DNA of 64,000 nucleotides from Bradyrhizobium sp. cir1 (GCF_014198245.1 NZ_JACIHE010000002.1:710275-774274), one strand, 5' to 3'. Counted from the first letter of the stretch, positions 9,115 to 17,766 are shown. Translations and numbers: made by a program. The notes: generated by a model not told the origin, from the letters alone.

Positions 9115-9414
9115 CTAGAGATCGATGCTAACAGCGATGTTACGGCCCTGTAGTTCGGCAATCTTCAACCCGTCAGCCATCACCTGCGCGAACTCCGGGT
9201 CCTTTGCCACGGCCTCCTGCACTTTGCCGTAGACCTCCCAATTGGCGTAGCGCGTCGCAACCAGCAACTCTCCTGCCCAATGGCCAGTGTGGAAACGGGA
9301 CAGCCGAAGAAATTCGGCGCCGTGTTTTTCGAAGATTTTCTTCGCCCGCCCGACTACCTTGGTCATTTCCTCGGGCTTGTCGGTTTTGAAGCGAGTGAAT
9401 TGAACGATCGGCAT
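9115..9414 (-). CDS. Dimeric alpha-beta barrel type protein, unknown function
   Basis: A 99-residue protein with the pattern of a ferredoxin-like dimeric alpha-beta barrel (IVQFTRFKTDKPEE at the start, then a helix KVVGRAKKIFEKHGAEFLRL, strands around GELLVATRY, and a second helix). Proteins of this superfamily include small monooxygenases, NIPSNAP-like and stress-responsive proteins; several have no catalytic residues. I cannot place it more closely. It has its own ribosome binding site (AGGAGG before the ATG at 9414) and a strong terminator downstream, so it is likely a monocistronic expressed gene. Confidence 0.8.
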   Translation of the reverse strand: MPIVQFTRFKTDKPEEMTKVVGRAKKIFEKHGAEFLRLSRFHTGHWAGELLVATRYANWEVYGKVQEAVAKDPEFAQVMADGLKIAELQGRNIAVSIDL

Positions 9415-10227
9415 GGGACTACCTCCTTAGCGATGTAAAATGTCCAAGAGGCATGTATCGAGTGACCCTTGGGAGCGAACCCCAATGCAATCTCGATGAA
9501 GGTTTGTCTTCATCGATTGATTTTGGTTCAGGGTTCGCAAGAGACCAGTAACGCTGCCGTATCTCGGCACATCGTTACTGGCTAAAACCGGTGGGCCGAT
9601 ATCAAGACCTGAGCTGTTCGGGGGTGTACCCGCGAAGGACCGCGCTCGCGTCGAGCGCGAAGGCAATCTGCTCTCGCGAGCAGAGTATGAAAAGTACCTC
9701 AGTGACGTTGGGAGCCGCGAGACTTAAGCCGCGTGACTGACGATACGAGAACGTTGGGCACGACCGCCGATGAGAGATGATCGAGTAAAGGCATTTTGCT
9801 GCACTGCATGAGTCCGAAAATGGCCCTTCTGCGAAGTTGCGCCTCGTCTGCCGAAGGTCCGCTAATTGCGCCCGAGCGGACCAGATTTGGTCAACCTGAG
9901 TTCTTCGCAGGTTGACCCTAAGCTGCCGTTGAAATCTGTCGGACTGTCTCGCGCGTCGGCGATCGCAGGGGGTTCGACGTTTATCCAGTACTATAATCGC
10001 GTTCCGGCTCATCGTCCGCATTCGGCAATTAGCCCATATGCGAACCGGGTCGCGTCGCATCGGACGTCCGCTTCTAGGGGCAGAGCAGGCCTGTAAGGTC
10101 GGCAGGCCAAGGTCTCGCGAATGACGCCATAGCGATCCTCGTGGGTTGCAGACGTCGATAATACAGGTGACCTCTACCTGCGACTTCGATATGTTGCAGT
10201 TGCTGCCAGGTTGAGGGGAGTCCAGCC
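9415..10227. other. Gene-poor gap of about 800 bases
   Basis: No frame here has a recognisable protein, a plausible ribosome binding site and lineage-type codon use together. The only long minus-strand frame (10240-9602) has no domain character and overlaps the methyltransferase start. Two hairpins lie at 9493-9581. The final 30 bases carry a good ribosome binding site for the gene at 10228. The stretch looks like decayed accessory DNA. Confidence 0.5.
9493..9581. repeat. Two adjacent perfect hairpins
   Basis: Hairpin one pairs TCGATGAAG (9493-9501) with CTTCATCGA (9508-9516) across 6 bases. Hairpin two pairs CCAGTAACG (9545-9553) with CGTTACTGG (9573-9581) across 19 bases. Neither has a T-run, so they are not clear terminators. 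Confidence 0.75.
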
Positions 10228-10971
10228 ATGGCGACGTCAACTGCCGCCGGCTATTCGAGCAGAGTGAGCGAGTATGTCTCCGGGCGTCCCGAATATCCGG
10301 TGGCCTTGCTCTCTGACCTGCCGCAGTCCGACACGATCATCGATCTTGGCGCTGGCACCGGGAAATTTACTGAGCTGTTGGCACTGAGCGGAAAGCACAT
10401 TCTGGCGGTGGAACCGATCGCTGAGATGGCGGCGCGCATTCCGGTCGATCGTCTGGCGGCAGTTGAAGTCCTCATCGGTAGTGCCGAGAGCATTCCGGCG
10501 CCTGATAGAGTTGCGGGTCTGGTTTGTTGCGCTACCGCCTTTCATTGGTTCGACTATGAAAAGGCGACACGGGAGATTTTTCGAGTTCTGAAGCCGAACG
10601 GCGCGCTCGCTTTGATCTGGAATGTACGGGACGAGCGCGTACCCTGGGTCGCGGCGTTTTCTAGGATCATGGATGGCTATGCGAGTGATACACCGCGGCA
10701 GTCTACCGGCAAATGGCGCGTGATCTTCGACGATGCCCGCTTCCGCCACTTGGAGAGCAAAAGCTATCCATTCAGTCAATCTATGCCGCCCAGCGGAATC
10801 ATGGACCGCGCCCTGTCGACCAGTTTCATCGCTGTTTTGCCGAGTGAGGAACAGGACCGCGTTCGCACCGCGGTTGATAGCATCATCCAAAATGATCCCG
10901 CGCTGATCGGGCACCACATCGTCGCGTTTCCTTACGTGACGGAGCTGCACCTATTCGTAAAACAGGGCTGA
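10228..10971 (+). CDS. Class I SAM-dependent methyltransferase
   Basis: A 247-residue protein with the SAM-binding motif I ([11 protein letters not shown], glycines at 41-45), motif II acidic end (VEP), and a post-motif segment ([28 protein letters not shown]) like the UbiE/COQ5-related methyltransferase_11 group. Members methylate small molecules, lipids or quinone precursors in the cytoplasm; the substrate here is unknown. The ATG at 10228 follows GAGGGGAG at a normal distance. It sits alone in an accessory stretch between degraded sequences. Confidence 0.88.
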   Translation: MATSTAAGYSSRVSEYVSGRPEYPVALLSDLPQSDTIIDLGAGTGKFTELLALSGKHILAVEPIAEMAARIPVDRLAAVEVLIGSAESIPAPDRVAGLVCCATAFHWFDYEKATREIFRVLKPNGALALIWNVRDERVPWVAAFSRIMDGYASDTPRQSTGKWRVIFDDARFRHLESKSYPFSQSMPPSGIMDRALSTSFIAVLPSEEQDRVRTAVDSIIQNDPALIGHHIVAFPYVTELHLFVKQG

Positions 10972-11181
10972 CCGCAATACTCGGCCCGTCGGTCGTATCC
11001 CATTCACTTGTTGCGGTGCATGAAGTCCGCTTTTGGCCCTTAGCTGACTTTCTGCGGCCCTCGGGCCAACGTCGGCATGTGATCCATTTCAGAAGTCGTG
11101 GAGGTCCCAATCGTCCGGCCTGGCCCCTTCCGAGGGGTAAGTCTACGCGGTTACAGTGGCGTTCTAGTCGAAAGGACCGAC

Positions 11182-12171
11182 ATGCGGCGGCGCGAGTTCA
11201 TTGGATTGATCGCAGGTACGATTGTCTTGCGTCCGGAACCAGCTGTCGCACGGCGACCGCAACGGCCGCGGCTCATCGGTGTGCTCATGCCGCTTGCCGC
11301 CGATGATCCGATTGCGCGCGCCCGCGTGGGAGCCTTCGTGGAAGGTCTGCGGCAACTAGGTTGGATCGACGGCGGAAATGTGCGGATCGAGTATCGCTGG
11401 GCTGTGGGTGATGCTGAACGCACAGGGACCGATGCCGCGGACCTGGTCGCGCTTGCGCCGGACGTCATCATGGTCACTAGCAGTCTGCCTACCGTCTCGG
11501 TGCAACGGGCCACGCGCACATTGCCGATTGTGTTCGTCCTGGTTGCCGATCCCGTTGGGGCTGGTGTCACGGATAGCATGGCCCGGCCGAGCGGCAACGC
11601 AACGGGGTTCACCCCGTTCGAATTCACGACGGCGGTAAAGTATCTTGAACTACTGAGGGAAATTGCGCCGCGTTTGACGCGGGTCGCGGTCACCATCGAC
11701 AATAATGCGGTAGGTGCGATTGGCCAATTAGAAGCGATCCGATCCGTGGCGCCGTCAATGGGGGTCGAGGTGAGCCCGTTCGACGTGCGCGATGCAGTGC
11801 AGGTAGAGCGGGCACTGGCAGCATTCGTGCGCGGCTCGGGTGACGGCTTGATCGTTACGGCCATTGCGGCCGCTAATATTCATCGCGACCTGTTCATATC
11901 GCTCGCGCAGCGCTACGGACTGCCGGCGATCTATCCGTATCGCACCAATGTCACCGCCGGAGGACTGATCTGCTATGGGCCCGATCAGTTTGATATTTAC
12001 CGGCGTGCTGCTGGCTACGTCGATCGTATTCTCAAAGGTGCGCGGCCGGCCGACCTACCGGTGCAAGCGCCAACGAAATACGAAGTGGCCATCAATCTAA
12101 TAACCGCCAAATCACTCGGGCTCGCTGTGCCCCCGACGTTGCTTGCACGCGCCGACGAAGTCATCGAATAG
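11182..12171 (+). CDS. ABC transporter substrate-binding protein (ABC_sub_bind family)
   Basis: A 329-residue periplasmic protein of the ABC_sub_bind type (formerly DUF534). The start MRRREFIGLIAGTIVL is a twin-arginine-like signal, followed by RPRLIGVLMPLAADDP and the family's GNVRIEYRWA, PIVFVLVADPVGAG and MARPSGNATGF segments. The C-terminal end contains LPVQAPTKYEVAINLITAKSLGL, the family hallmark. Bradyrhizobium genomes carry dozens of such orphan genes without permease or ATPase nearby, as here, and their ligands are mostly unknown. An AAAGGA precedes the ATG at 11182; upstream in-frame starts would bury the signal. Confidence 0.92.
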   Translation: MRRREFIGLIAGTIVLRPEPAVARRPQRPRLIGVLMPLAADDPIARARVGAFVEGLRQLGWIDGGNVRIEYRWAVGDAERTGTDAADLVALAPDVIMVTSSLPTVSVQRATRTLPIVFVLVADPVGAGVTDSMARPSGNATGFTPFEFTTAVKYLELLREIAPRLTRVAVTIDNNAVGAIGQLEAIRSVAPSMGVEVSPFDVRDAVQVERALAAFVRGSGDGLIVTAIAAANIHRDLFISLAQRYGLPAIYPYRTNVTAGGLICYGPDQFDIYRRAAGYVDRILKGARPADLPVQAPTKYEVAINLITAKSLGLAVPPTLLARADEVIE

Positions 12172-12344
12172 AAATCGCGATGTCGCCTATTGGCCCCTTA
12201 GCGGTCCTCGGTCCTCGACGCCGTGATGTCTGCTTGCAGAGGTGGAACAGACTCGCGCTGGAATTATGAGTACATGCCCCAGCCTTCTGCATAGGTCTTC
12301 CTCTATGTGTTTTCCAACGATCGTGAAGGCGGAGTCTTTCAGCT

Positions 12345-12973
12345 ATGGCGAACTCAATCCTCCGCTTGCTAGGGCAGCTTTTCCTTTGCTTGTGTTGCAC
12401 CACGACGGTTCACGCCGCGCAATCTGACCGCATCATATTCCCATAGAAGAACGCAGCGGATCTGCGGGGCTTTCTCAACGTGCTGACGGCTTTTCGCGCG
12501 GCGTGCCTTGCGCAGCCCGTGACGCGGGACCTGCCTGCTCAGCTTGTGCCCGAGGGCTATCAGGTGTCCCCGATACGGCCGTCCTGTCGAAAACAGGGCG
12601 CGAGGACGACGATCTTGCCGGCGGTCACCCCATCATCGATTTCATGCTGCCGACCGCCAAGCTTTCCGACGGCACATGCAGCGTCAGGTGGAAGCGACTT
12701 TGGAGCCAGGACTACGCCGACGGCGCTCAGCGGCTCAGTCTCGATATGGCAGCGTCACTTCCAGCACGCGTTTCCTTCTATCTCAGCGCGACGCTGCTCT
12801 CGAAGCCAAATGATGTTTCTGCTGCCGCTGCTCGCTACAGCGACTTGACGACATGGCGAACCGGCTGCAACCAGGCCAAACAATGCGAGTTCGAGGTGAA
12901 CGCGAGCTTCGACCAGGAGGGCGTCGACGTCATGATTACGTCTCGCGGCGAGGTGAGTGCTTCGCGGCAATGA
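12345..12973 (+). pseudogene. Disrupted secreted protein gene
   Basis: From the ATG at 12345 a clear signal peptide is encoded (LLGQLFLCLCCTTTVHAAQ), then a TAG stop at 12444-12446. The same frame continues in-family (AADLRGFLNVLTAFRAACLAQP to LPAQLVPEGYQV). Near 12556-12575 the coding frame shifts and continues as PDTAVLSKTGREDDDLAGGHPIIDF and onward to the stop at 12973. Thus one nonsense change and one frameshift separate three parts of what was one secreted protein of about 205 residues. Related intact proteins of unknown function occur in Bradyrhizobium to my recollection, but I cannot name the family. Confidence 0.7.
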
Positions 12974-13204
12974 CGTTTCTGCCGCGTCTGCCGTAGGAGA
13001 TCTTCGTCCGGGAGCGCGTCGGATGCCGAGATCACCGATGATGCCATTATGCCCCTGTTTTGCCCGACGGGTCAACTTGACTTCGAAAAATACGAAGTCG
13101 CGCCAGGCGCCCGGCTACTGTGCATGGGGTTGTTTTCAACTTTTTGTCGGGAAGTCCCCGCCGTCCCTGCAAGCCGATCTTGCGGCGGGGCGGAAACGCC
13201 GTGC

Positions 13205-13912
13205 TCAGCTCTTCGGCCCGCGCAATTGCGCCGTCAGCTTCTCCATCGCCTCGGCCACCTCGCGCCATTGCGACAGCCAGCTGCGCGGAAAGCGGAAGGT
13301 GAGGTCGGCGCCGCCGACGCGGCGCTCGGAGAGGCACATGCCGGGGGTCGCCGCATCGCGCGTGCAGCGCGCGGTCAGCGCGGGGCTTGCGGCGGAATAG
13401 AGGTCCTCGCTGGCGTAAGGTGTGTCGGCTCGGAACATCCGCATCGTCAGCCCGTCCTCGGGTTGGGTCGCGGCCTGGTCGAGATAGCGCGGATAGATCG
13501 TGGCCGTTCGCTGCTCGGGCGAGAGCGCATCGTGATGGGCCGCGATCGACAGGAAGATGCGGTCGATCGATTGCACCGCCGCTTCCACCGTATCGGCGGT
13601 GACGTGCCTGGGCGCGCCGGGCACCTCCAGCGAGGGATAGAGGAAGTCGAGATCGATGCGCTCCTGCGGCCCGGAGTGCCGCTGGATCTTCATCCGGATC
13701 GCCGTCGTCGGCAGGTTGAACAGCGTGCCGCCGACGCTCACCGGCAGCTTGTCCGGGGCGCTGGCGCCGCCGGCTCCCCAGGTCGGCCACAACAGATAGG
13801 CGACCAGCGCGACCGCGCCCAGCGCGGCAGCGCCGCCGAGCACGATCGGGACGACATGCGCCCGGGTGCGCGTCCTGGAGGACCTGAGGGGAGCTGCCGA
13901 AAACACCGTCAT
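13205..13912 (-). CDS. Single-span membrane protein, unknown function
   Basis: A 235-residue protein with a basic N-terminus (RSSRTRTRAH), one transmembrane helix at about residues 20-43 (VVPIVLGGAAALGAVALVAYLLW), and a periplasmic domain starting at residue 50. The domain begins PVSVGGTLFNLPTTAIRM and contains two Cys (CTRDAATPGMC) that could form a disulfide. No known domain is evident. It is a stand-alone gene; the region downstream (12974-13204) holds no gene. Confidence 0.75.
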   Translation of the reverse strand: MTVFSAAPLRSSRTRTRAHVVPIVLGGAAALGAVALVAYLLWPTWGAGGASAPDKLPVSVGGTLFNLPTTAIRMKIQRHSGPQERIDLDFLYPSLEVPGAPRHVTADTVEAAVQSIDRIFLSIAAHHDALSPEQRTATIYPRYLDQAATQPEDGLTMRMFRADTPYASEDLYSAASPALTARCTRDAATPGMCLSERRVGGADLTFRFPRSWLSQWREVAEAMEKLTAQLRGPKS

Positions 13913-14137
13913 GACATGTGCGCGCGTAAAGACCCGAAGTTGGCCGATGGCCGACGAATCAGCGGCGAATATGCCATGGGGCGGCGAATTCGCGCAGCCT
14001 CGCCGGGCCGCGGTGAGGGGGAAGGGCCCTGCGCGGATTGACCGGCGCCGTTAACCTTCTCTTAAGGATAATGTAGCGTTAACCAGCACTATTTGTCACA
14101 GGAAGGCCCCGGCGTTGCGCAAGTGCGGACTGTTCCG

Positions 14138-14467
14138 ATGACACCTGAAGCTCTCAATTCCTTCTTCTCGATCTGCATCGGTTTCGCGCTCGCCGGCGCC
14201 CTCGTGAACGGATACCAGGCGGTCGCACAGCGGCCCGCCGGCTTCGGCTTGCTGCAGGACGGCGTCGCGCCGAAGACCTTTGCGGCGGTGCCGTTCCTGG
14301 TGTTCGCGGCGCCCTTCATCATCATGCGCAACACGCTGCGCGGCATGCGGGTGGAAAGCCGCCGCGTCGAATTCGTGATGATGGCGACCGTCATCGCCGG
14401 CTTCTGGAGCATGATGAGCGGCACCTTCTTCCTGATGACGCTGCGCGCCGCCGGCGTCCTGACCTGA
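14138..14467 (+). CDS. Small polytopic membrane protein (DUF6949-like)
   Basis: About 109 residues with three hydrophobic segments: SFFSICIGFALAGALVNG, TFAAVPFLVFAAPFIIM, and VEFVMMATVIAGFWSMMSG followed by a Phe/Leu-rich end. An alphaproteobacterial family of this size and pattern exists, but its function is unknown. The ATG at 14138 is the conservative start; a GTG at 14123 would add five codons. Next comes the gamma carbonic anhydrase gene on the same strand after 81 bases, so the two may be co-transcribed. Confidence 0.72.
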   Translation: MTPEALNSFFSICIGFALAGALVNGYQAVAQRPAGFGLLQDGVAPKTFAAVPFLVFAAPFIIMRNTLRGMRVESRRVEFVMMATVIAGFWSMMSGTFFLMTLRAAGVLT

Positions 14468-14548
14468 CGTTCGCCTTGCAGGCTGCGCGGCCCTTTGCGT
14501 CGGGGCCGCCGTTTCGCTATGGCTGGGTCAACCCGACAGGAGACCTTG

Positions 14549-15079
14549 ATGGCGATCTACGAGCTCGACGGGCAGGCGCCCGAACTTCCCGCCGACGGCA
14601 ACTATTTCATCGCGGAGACCGCGACCGTGATCGGCCGGGTGCGCCTGAAGCCGGGCGCGAGCATCTGGTTCGGCGCGGTGCTGCGCGGCGACAATGAGTG
14701 GATCGAGATCGGCGAGGGTGCCAACGTGCAGGACGGCTCGACCTGCCACACCGATCTCGGCTTTCCGCTGGTCATCGGCAGGAACTGCACCGTCGGCCAC
14801 AACGTCATCCTGCACGGCTGCACCATCGAGGAGGGCGCGCTGATCGGCATGGGCTCGATCGTGATGAACGGTGCGAAGATCGGCCGCAACAGCATCGTCG
14901 GCGCCGGTTCCGTCATCACCGAGGGCAAGGAGTTTGCCGAGCGCTCGCTGATCATCGGCTCGCCCGCGCGCGTGATCCGCACGCTCGATGACGCCCAGGT
15001 GCAGAGGATGGGGAGCGCCGCGAAGTTCTATGTCGCCAACGGCCCGCGCTTCAAGAAGGGCCTGAAGCGGATCGGCTAG
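14549..15079 (+). CDS. Gamma-class carbonic anhydrase family protein
   Basis: A 176-residue left-handed beta-helix protein. The three zinc-ligand His residues of gamma carbonic anhydrases are present in the segments STCHTDLG, VGHNVILHGC (two His). Hexapeptide repeats run through most of the protein (IGRVRLKPGASIWFGAVLRG, IGMGSIVMNGAKIG). Known relatives (YrdA, PaaY, CaiE type) bind zinc or iron; some hydrate CO2, others act as thioesterases. The role here is open. AGGAGA lies 5 bases before the ATG at 14549. Its stop overlaps the end of a convergent small gene by four bases. Confidence 0.92.
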   Translation: MAIYELDGQAPELPADGNYFIAETATVIGRVRLKPGASIWFGAVLRGDNEWIEIGEGANVQDGSTCHTDLGFPLVIGRNCTVGHNVILHGCTIEEGALIGMGSIVMNGAKIGRNSIVGAGSVITEGKEFAERSLIIGSPARVIRTLDDAQVQRMGSAAKFYVANGPRFKKGLKRIG

Positions 15080-15240
15080 CTTCTTTCGGATTTGCGCGCG
15101 TCGATCGCGCCCGCAACCTTCTCGTGGCCGGTGGCCCAGAGCGCATGCTCGTCGCTGCCGTCGATGTAAGGATTGGCTTCGGCCGGGATGCGTTCGCGCG
15201 CGGCGCGCTCGCCCTCTGCAAAGGGATCGCGATCGGTCAT
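15076..15240 (-). CDS. 54-residue RMF/CrpP-like small protein
   Basis: A short gene with a good ribosome binding site (GAGGAGG, ten bases before the ATG at 15240). The product has the pattern DPF-x-EGERAARE, then NPY, then GSDEHALWATGHEK. The NPY and W-x-x-G-H features recall ribosome modulation factor (RMF) and the CrpP fold, in which a short helix pair ends with a Trp-containing motif. RMF dimerises ribosomes in stationary phase; whether this protein does so is inference from a small motif. It is convergent with the gamma carbonic anhydrase gene, and the two overlap by four bases. Confidence 0.75.
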   Translation of the reverse strand: MTDRDPFAEGERAARERIPAEANPYIDGSDEHALWATGHEKVAGAIDARKSERS

Positions 15241-15334
15241 CGTGATTTGGCCTCCTCGCCTTCAAGCCGATGTGACGGGGTTTGTTCCGGAACGGGTCCT
15301 GGTCGGGACCGTTGACGGATAAAGGAGCATCCCA

Positions 15335-15652
15335 ATGGCCCCACCGCGCGCAAACGCTTCAATGAAGACGTTGGTCTTGATCTTCGCCCTCGCGGCGATG
15401 CCGGCCGTATCCTTCGCGCAGGCGACCGGCGGCACGGCTGGATCGACCGGCACTTCGTCGGGTCCGACCGGAGGTGTCGCCAACGCGCCGGCGCCGCCGC
15501 CCGGCACCAACAGCCTGGGTACGGCTCAATCGTCGGGCCCGGGCTCCGGAGTGACCACCGGCTCCGGCGCCGGTGCAGCCGCCGACGCCACCGTCAACAG
15601 CGAGAACAGGCAGCTCGACAAGAAGATGAAGAGCATCTGTCGCGGCTGCTGA
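15335..15652 (+). CDS. Secreted Gly/Ser/Thr-rich small protein
   Basis: A 105-residue exported protein. An AAAGGAG lies seven bases before the ATG at 15335. The signal peptide is MKTLVLIFALAAMPAVSFAQA (from residue 10), and the mature part is low in complexity: Gly, Ser, Thr and Pro make up most of residues 30-85. The last 20 residues are different (NRQLDKKMKSICRGC), basic with two Cys, which looks like a conserved functional end. I do not recognise the family; such short proteins are common in Bradyrhizobium. Confidence 0.75.
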   Translation: MAPPRANASMKTLVLIFALAAMPAVSFAQATGGTAGSTGTSSGPTGGVANAPAPPPGTNSLGTAQSSGPGSGVTTGSGAGAAADATVNSENRQLDKKMKSICRGC

Positions 15653-15755
15653 TGCTCGCGCGGAAGTGAGACAGTGTGGCTGTCCGGATTGCCTCGACAA
15701 CGCTAGCTTGATCCCGCTTTGAAGCGTGGAGCGTGTCCACGCGGAGGATCAAGTG

Positions 15756-16151
15756 ATGTTACGTAAGACGATGATGGCGACACTGGCCGCAGCAGTGGTT
15801 GGGCTGTCGGCGCCGCAGGCGGCGGAGGCGCGGGGCGGTTTTGGACATGGCGGCGGCTTCCATGGCGGCGGCTTCCATGGCGGTGGCTTCCATGGTGGTG
15901 GCTTCCATGGTGGTGGCTGGCACGGCCATTGGCACGGCGGCGGCTTCTGGCCTGGCGTTGCCATCGGCGCGGGCCTCGCCGGAGCCGGCTACTACGGCGG
16001 CTATTATGGCTATGGCTACCCGTATTACGGCGATCCCTACTATTATGGTACCGGCTATGACGATGGTGGTTACGGCGGCTGCTACGTCGTCCGCAAACGG
16101 GTGATGACGCCTTCGGGATGGCGATACCGTCGCGTCGATGTCTGTGAATGA
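15756..16151 (+). CDS. Secreted Gly/His/Tyr-rich protein
   Basis: A 131-residue exported protein. GGAGGATC lies just before the ATG at 15756. After a signal peptide (about residues 1-26, ending AEARG) comes a tandem GGGFH repeat block, a His/Trp-rich stretch, a hydrophobic turn (PGVAIGAGLAGAG), and a Tyr/Gly-rich block (YYGGYYGYGYPYYGDPYYYG). The C-terminal 25 residues (CYVVRKRVMTPSGWRYRRVDVCE) contain two Cys and a conserved-looking motif seen at the end of many rhizobial Gly-rich surface proteins. The role is unknown; metal binding by the His repeats is possible. Confidence 0.85.
   Translation: MLRKTMMATLAAAVVGLSAPQAAEARGGFGHGGGFHGGGFHGGGFHGGGFHGGGWHGHWHGGGFWPGVAIGAGLAGAGYYGGYYGYGYPYYGDPYYYGTGYDDGGYGGCYVVRKRVMTPSGWRYRRVDVCE
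15846..15920 (+). repeat. 15-base tandem repeat, five units, inside a coding region
   Basis: Five consecutive units of the form CATGGYGGYGGCTTC encode five copies of His-Gly-Gly-Gly-Phe (the last ends in Trp). Units 1 and 2 are identical, units 3-5 differ at third codon positions, so the array has expanded and then drifted. Confidence 0.95.
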
Positions 16152-16182
16152 GGCGGGACGATCTGCCGGCCCACTAAAAAAC

Positions 16183-16216
16183 AAGGCCGTTGACGCAGTA
16201 TACCGTCAACGACCTT
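16183..16216. terminator. Bidirectional hairpin between convergent genes
   Basis: The stem pairs AAGGCCGTTGACG with CGTCAACGACCTT across an 8-base loop (one mismatch at the outer part). A run of six A lies upstream, giving T-run character on the minus strand. It separates the Gly/His-rich gene from the minus-strand gene that ends at 16341. Confidence 0.75.
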
Positions 16217-16340
16217 GCCAGCCCCGGATATTGAAATCGGCTCACGCCATCCGGTGACGGCCAGCATCGCGCGGAATCATACCGGCAAATGTGATCCAGT
16301 TCACAAGTAGAGAAAATAAAGCCGCCGGCGAAAGGCCAGT

Positions 16341-16835
16341 TCAGCCGCGCGAACGCTTGCGCGCGCTGGCATGGACACGGTGACTTGCCGGTTTCCTGCG
16401 GGTAACCGAGGGCGTCTCGGCCTCGGTGGCGCGGGCACTGGCGAAGGACTGGCGCAAGCCGTCGATGGATTCGTTCAGGCTCGCCACCTGCTCCGACAGG
16501 CGCTTGGTATCGGCCTGTTGGGCCGCGAGCAGCCGCTTCACGGTCTGGAGCTGGTCCTGCACGACCTGGAGCTGGTCGATCGATTCCTGCTGGGTCGCCT
16601 CCAGCCCCTTGGTCTTCTCGACCAGCTGCTCGGAGGCCTGGGCGGTGCGGGCCTGCAGCTGCCGCGATGCCACCACCCGGTCGGTCTCCGGCGCAGCGCC
16701 GGTATAGGCGCGCCAGATCGCGATCGAAGTCACGCCGGCGATCAGCAACAGAAGGGCGACGGCGGTCAGCGCGATCGGCTGGGCGCCGAGGCGAAGCAGG
16801 GGGGTGGACGGTCTGTCCTCTGCGAGATCGATCAT
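16341..16835 (-). CDS. Membrane-anchored coiled-coil protein
   Basis: A 164-residue protein with one transmembrane helix (about residues 18-42, PIALTAVALLLLIAGVTSIAIW), then a long heptad-rich coiled coil (about 55-125) full of Gln, Glu, Leu and Val, and a basic C-terminal tail (HRVHASARKRSRG). Such proteins are widespread in Bradyrhizobium with no known role; the shape suggests an inner-membrane anchor with a coiled-coil arm and a nucleic-acid- or membrane-binding tail. The ATG at 16835 is preferred over a TTG three codons upstream. Confidence 0.75.
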   Translation of the reverse strand: MIDLAEDRPSTPLLRLGAQPIALTAVALLLLIAGVTSIAIWRAYTGAAPETDRVVASRQLQARTAQASEQLVEKTKGLEATQQESIDQLQVVQDQLQTVKRLLAAQQADTKRLSEQVASLNESIDGLRQSFASARATEAETPSVTRRKPASHRVHASARKRSRG

Positions 16836-17014
16836 CGCTGACAAAACCCAAATTGAAACTTGGTGAGTGGCGAAGACCGGCAGCCCGAAATCGGCGACCG
16901 GGATGTCCCGAAAGTGTTACTGTTCGGCAACAATTGGGACCAAAAAGAGGCTAGCGGCCAAAAAAGCAACCAGCGCTTGGCTTTACCCCCTGGAGTAGGG
17001 CCAAATGGCCAGAT

Positions 17015-17746
17015 TCAGGGCTGAAACGGCGAAAACGACCCGGAATAGGTCTTCGGTCGCGGCGCCGCATAGGGGCCGAGCCGCGACGTCTTCAATCCCA
17101 GCCGTACCAGCGACTCCGCCAGCGTCACAGCGGCGGCGACGCCGTCGACCACGGGCAGGCCGTGGGTTGCGGCAAGCTCATTGGCGAGATCGGCCATGCC
17201 GGCGCAGCCGAGCACGATGGCCTCGGCACGATCATCTCGGATGGCGGCGGTGATCTCCGCCGAGATTTTTCCGAGCGCGTCAGTGTTGCGCTCCTCGAGC
17301 GCGAGCACCGGGACCTCGGCGGCGCGGACGCGGGTGCAGCGTTCAGCAAGGCCGTACTTCTTCAGATTGTGCTCGATCGGCACGATGGAGACACTCAGCG
17401 TCGTCACCACGGCAAAGCGCGCGGCGATCAGGCTCGCCATGTGGAAGCCGGCCTCGCCGATGCCGATCACCGGCGCTTTCGCGGCGGCGCGCGCGGCATC
17501 CAAGCCGGTGTCGTCGAAGCAGGCGATGATGTGGGCGTCGGCACTGTCGCGATCGGCGTCGCGGATGCAGCCGAGCATGCCGGGGACCGCAAAAGCCTCG
17601 TCGTAAAAGCCCTCGATCGAGACCGGGCCCATCGCGGGTTGGCGCGCATCGATCACGGTGCCTGGCAGGGCAACTGCGCGCGCCGCGGCAGCGATCTTCG
17701 CTGTCATGGACGCCGTTGTGTTGGGATTGACGACGTGCAGCCGCAT
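17015..17746 (-). CDS. Aspartate/glutamate/hydantoin racemase family protein
   Basis: A 243-residue protein of the Asp/Glu racemase superfamily. Two candidate catalytic Cys are in place: Cys in HIIACFDDTGLDAAR and Cys in IVLGCAGMADL. The N-terminus (LHVVNPNTTASMT) matches hydantoin and allantoin racemases. Members invert the alpha-carbon of amino acids, hydantoins or allantoin without a cofactor, in the cytoplasm. It is the last gene of an ABC-import operon, starting 20 bases after the second permease gene, so it probably acts on what the transporter brings in. The ATG at 17746 is used; a TTG four codons upstream is possible. Confidence 0.88.
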   Translation of the reverse strand: MRLHVVNPNTTASMTAKIAAAARAVALPGTVIDARQPAMGPVSIEGFYDEAFAVPGMLGCIRDADRDSADAHIIACFDDTGLDAARAAAKAPVIGIGEAGFHMASLIAARFAVVTTLSVSIVPIEHNLKKYGLAERCTRVRAAEVPVLALEERNTDALGKISAEITAAIRDDRAEAIVLGCAGMADLANELAATHGLPVVDGVAAAVTLAESLVRLGLKTSRLGPYAAPRPKTYSGSFSPFQP

Positions 17747-17766
17747 CAGATCAGACAAGCCTCTTC

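Noticed and set aside
9602..10240. 212-codon minus-strand frame in the gene-poor gap
   Set aside because: No ribosome binding site, no domain, Ser/Arg/Cys-rich composition unlike lineage proteins, and overlap with the methyltransferase start.
12503..12973. 156-codon frame as an intact gene
   Set aside because: The upstream part of the same protein, including a signal peptide, is in another frame (12345 onward). The frame is the tail of a pseudogene.
15846..15920. Short direct repeats as a CRISPR array
   Set aside because: Units are contiguous without spacers and encode His-Gly-Gly-Gly-Phe in frame.
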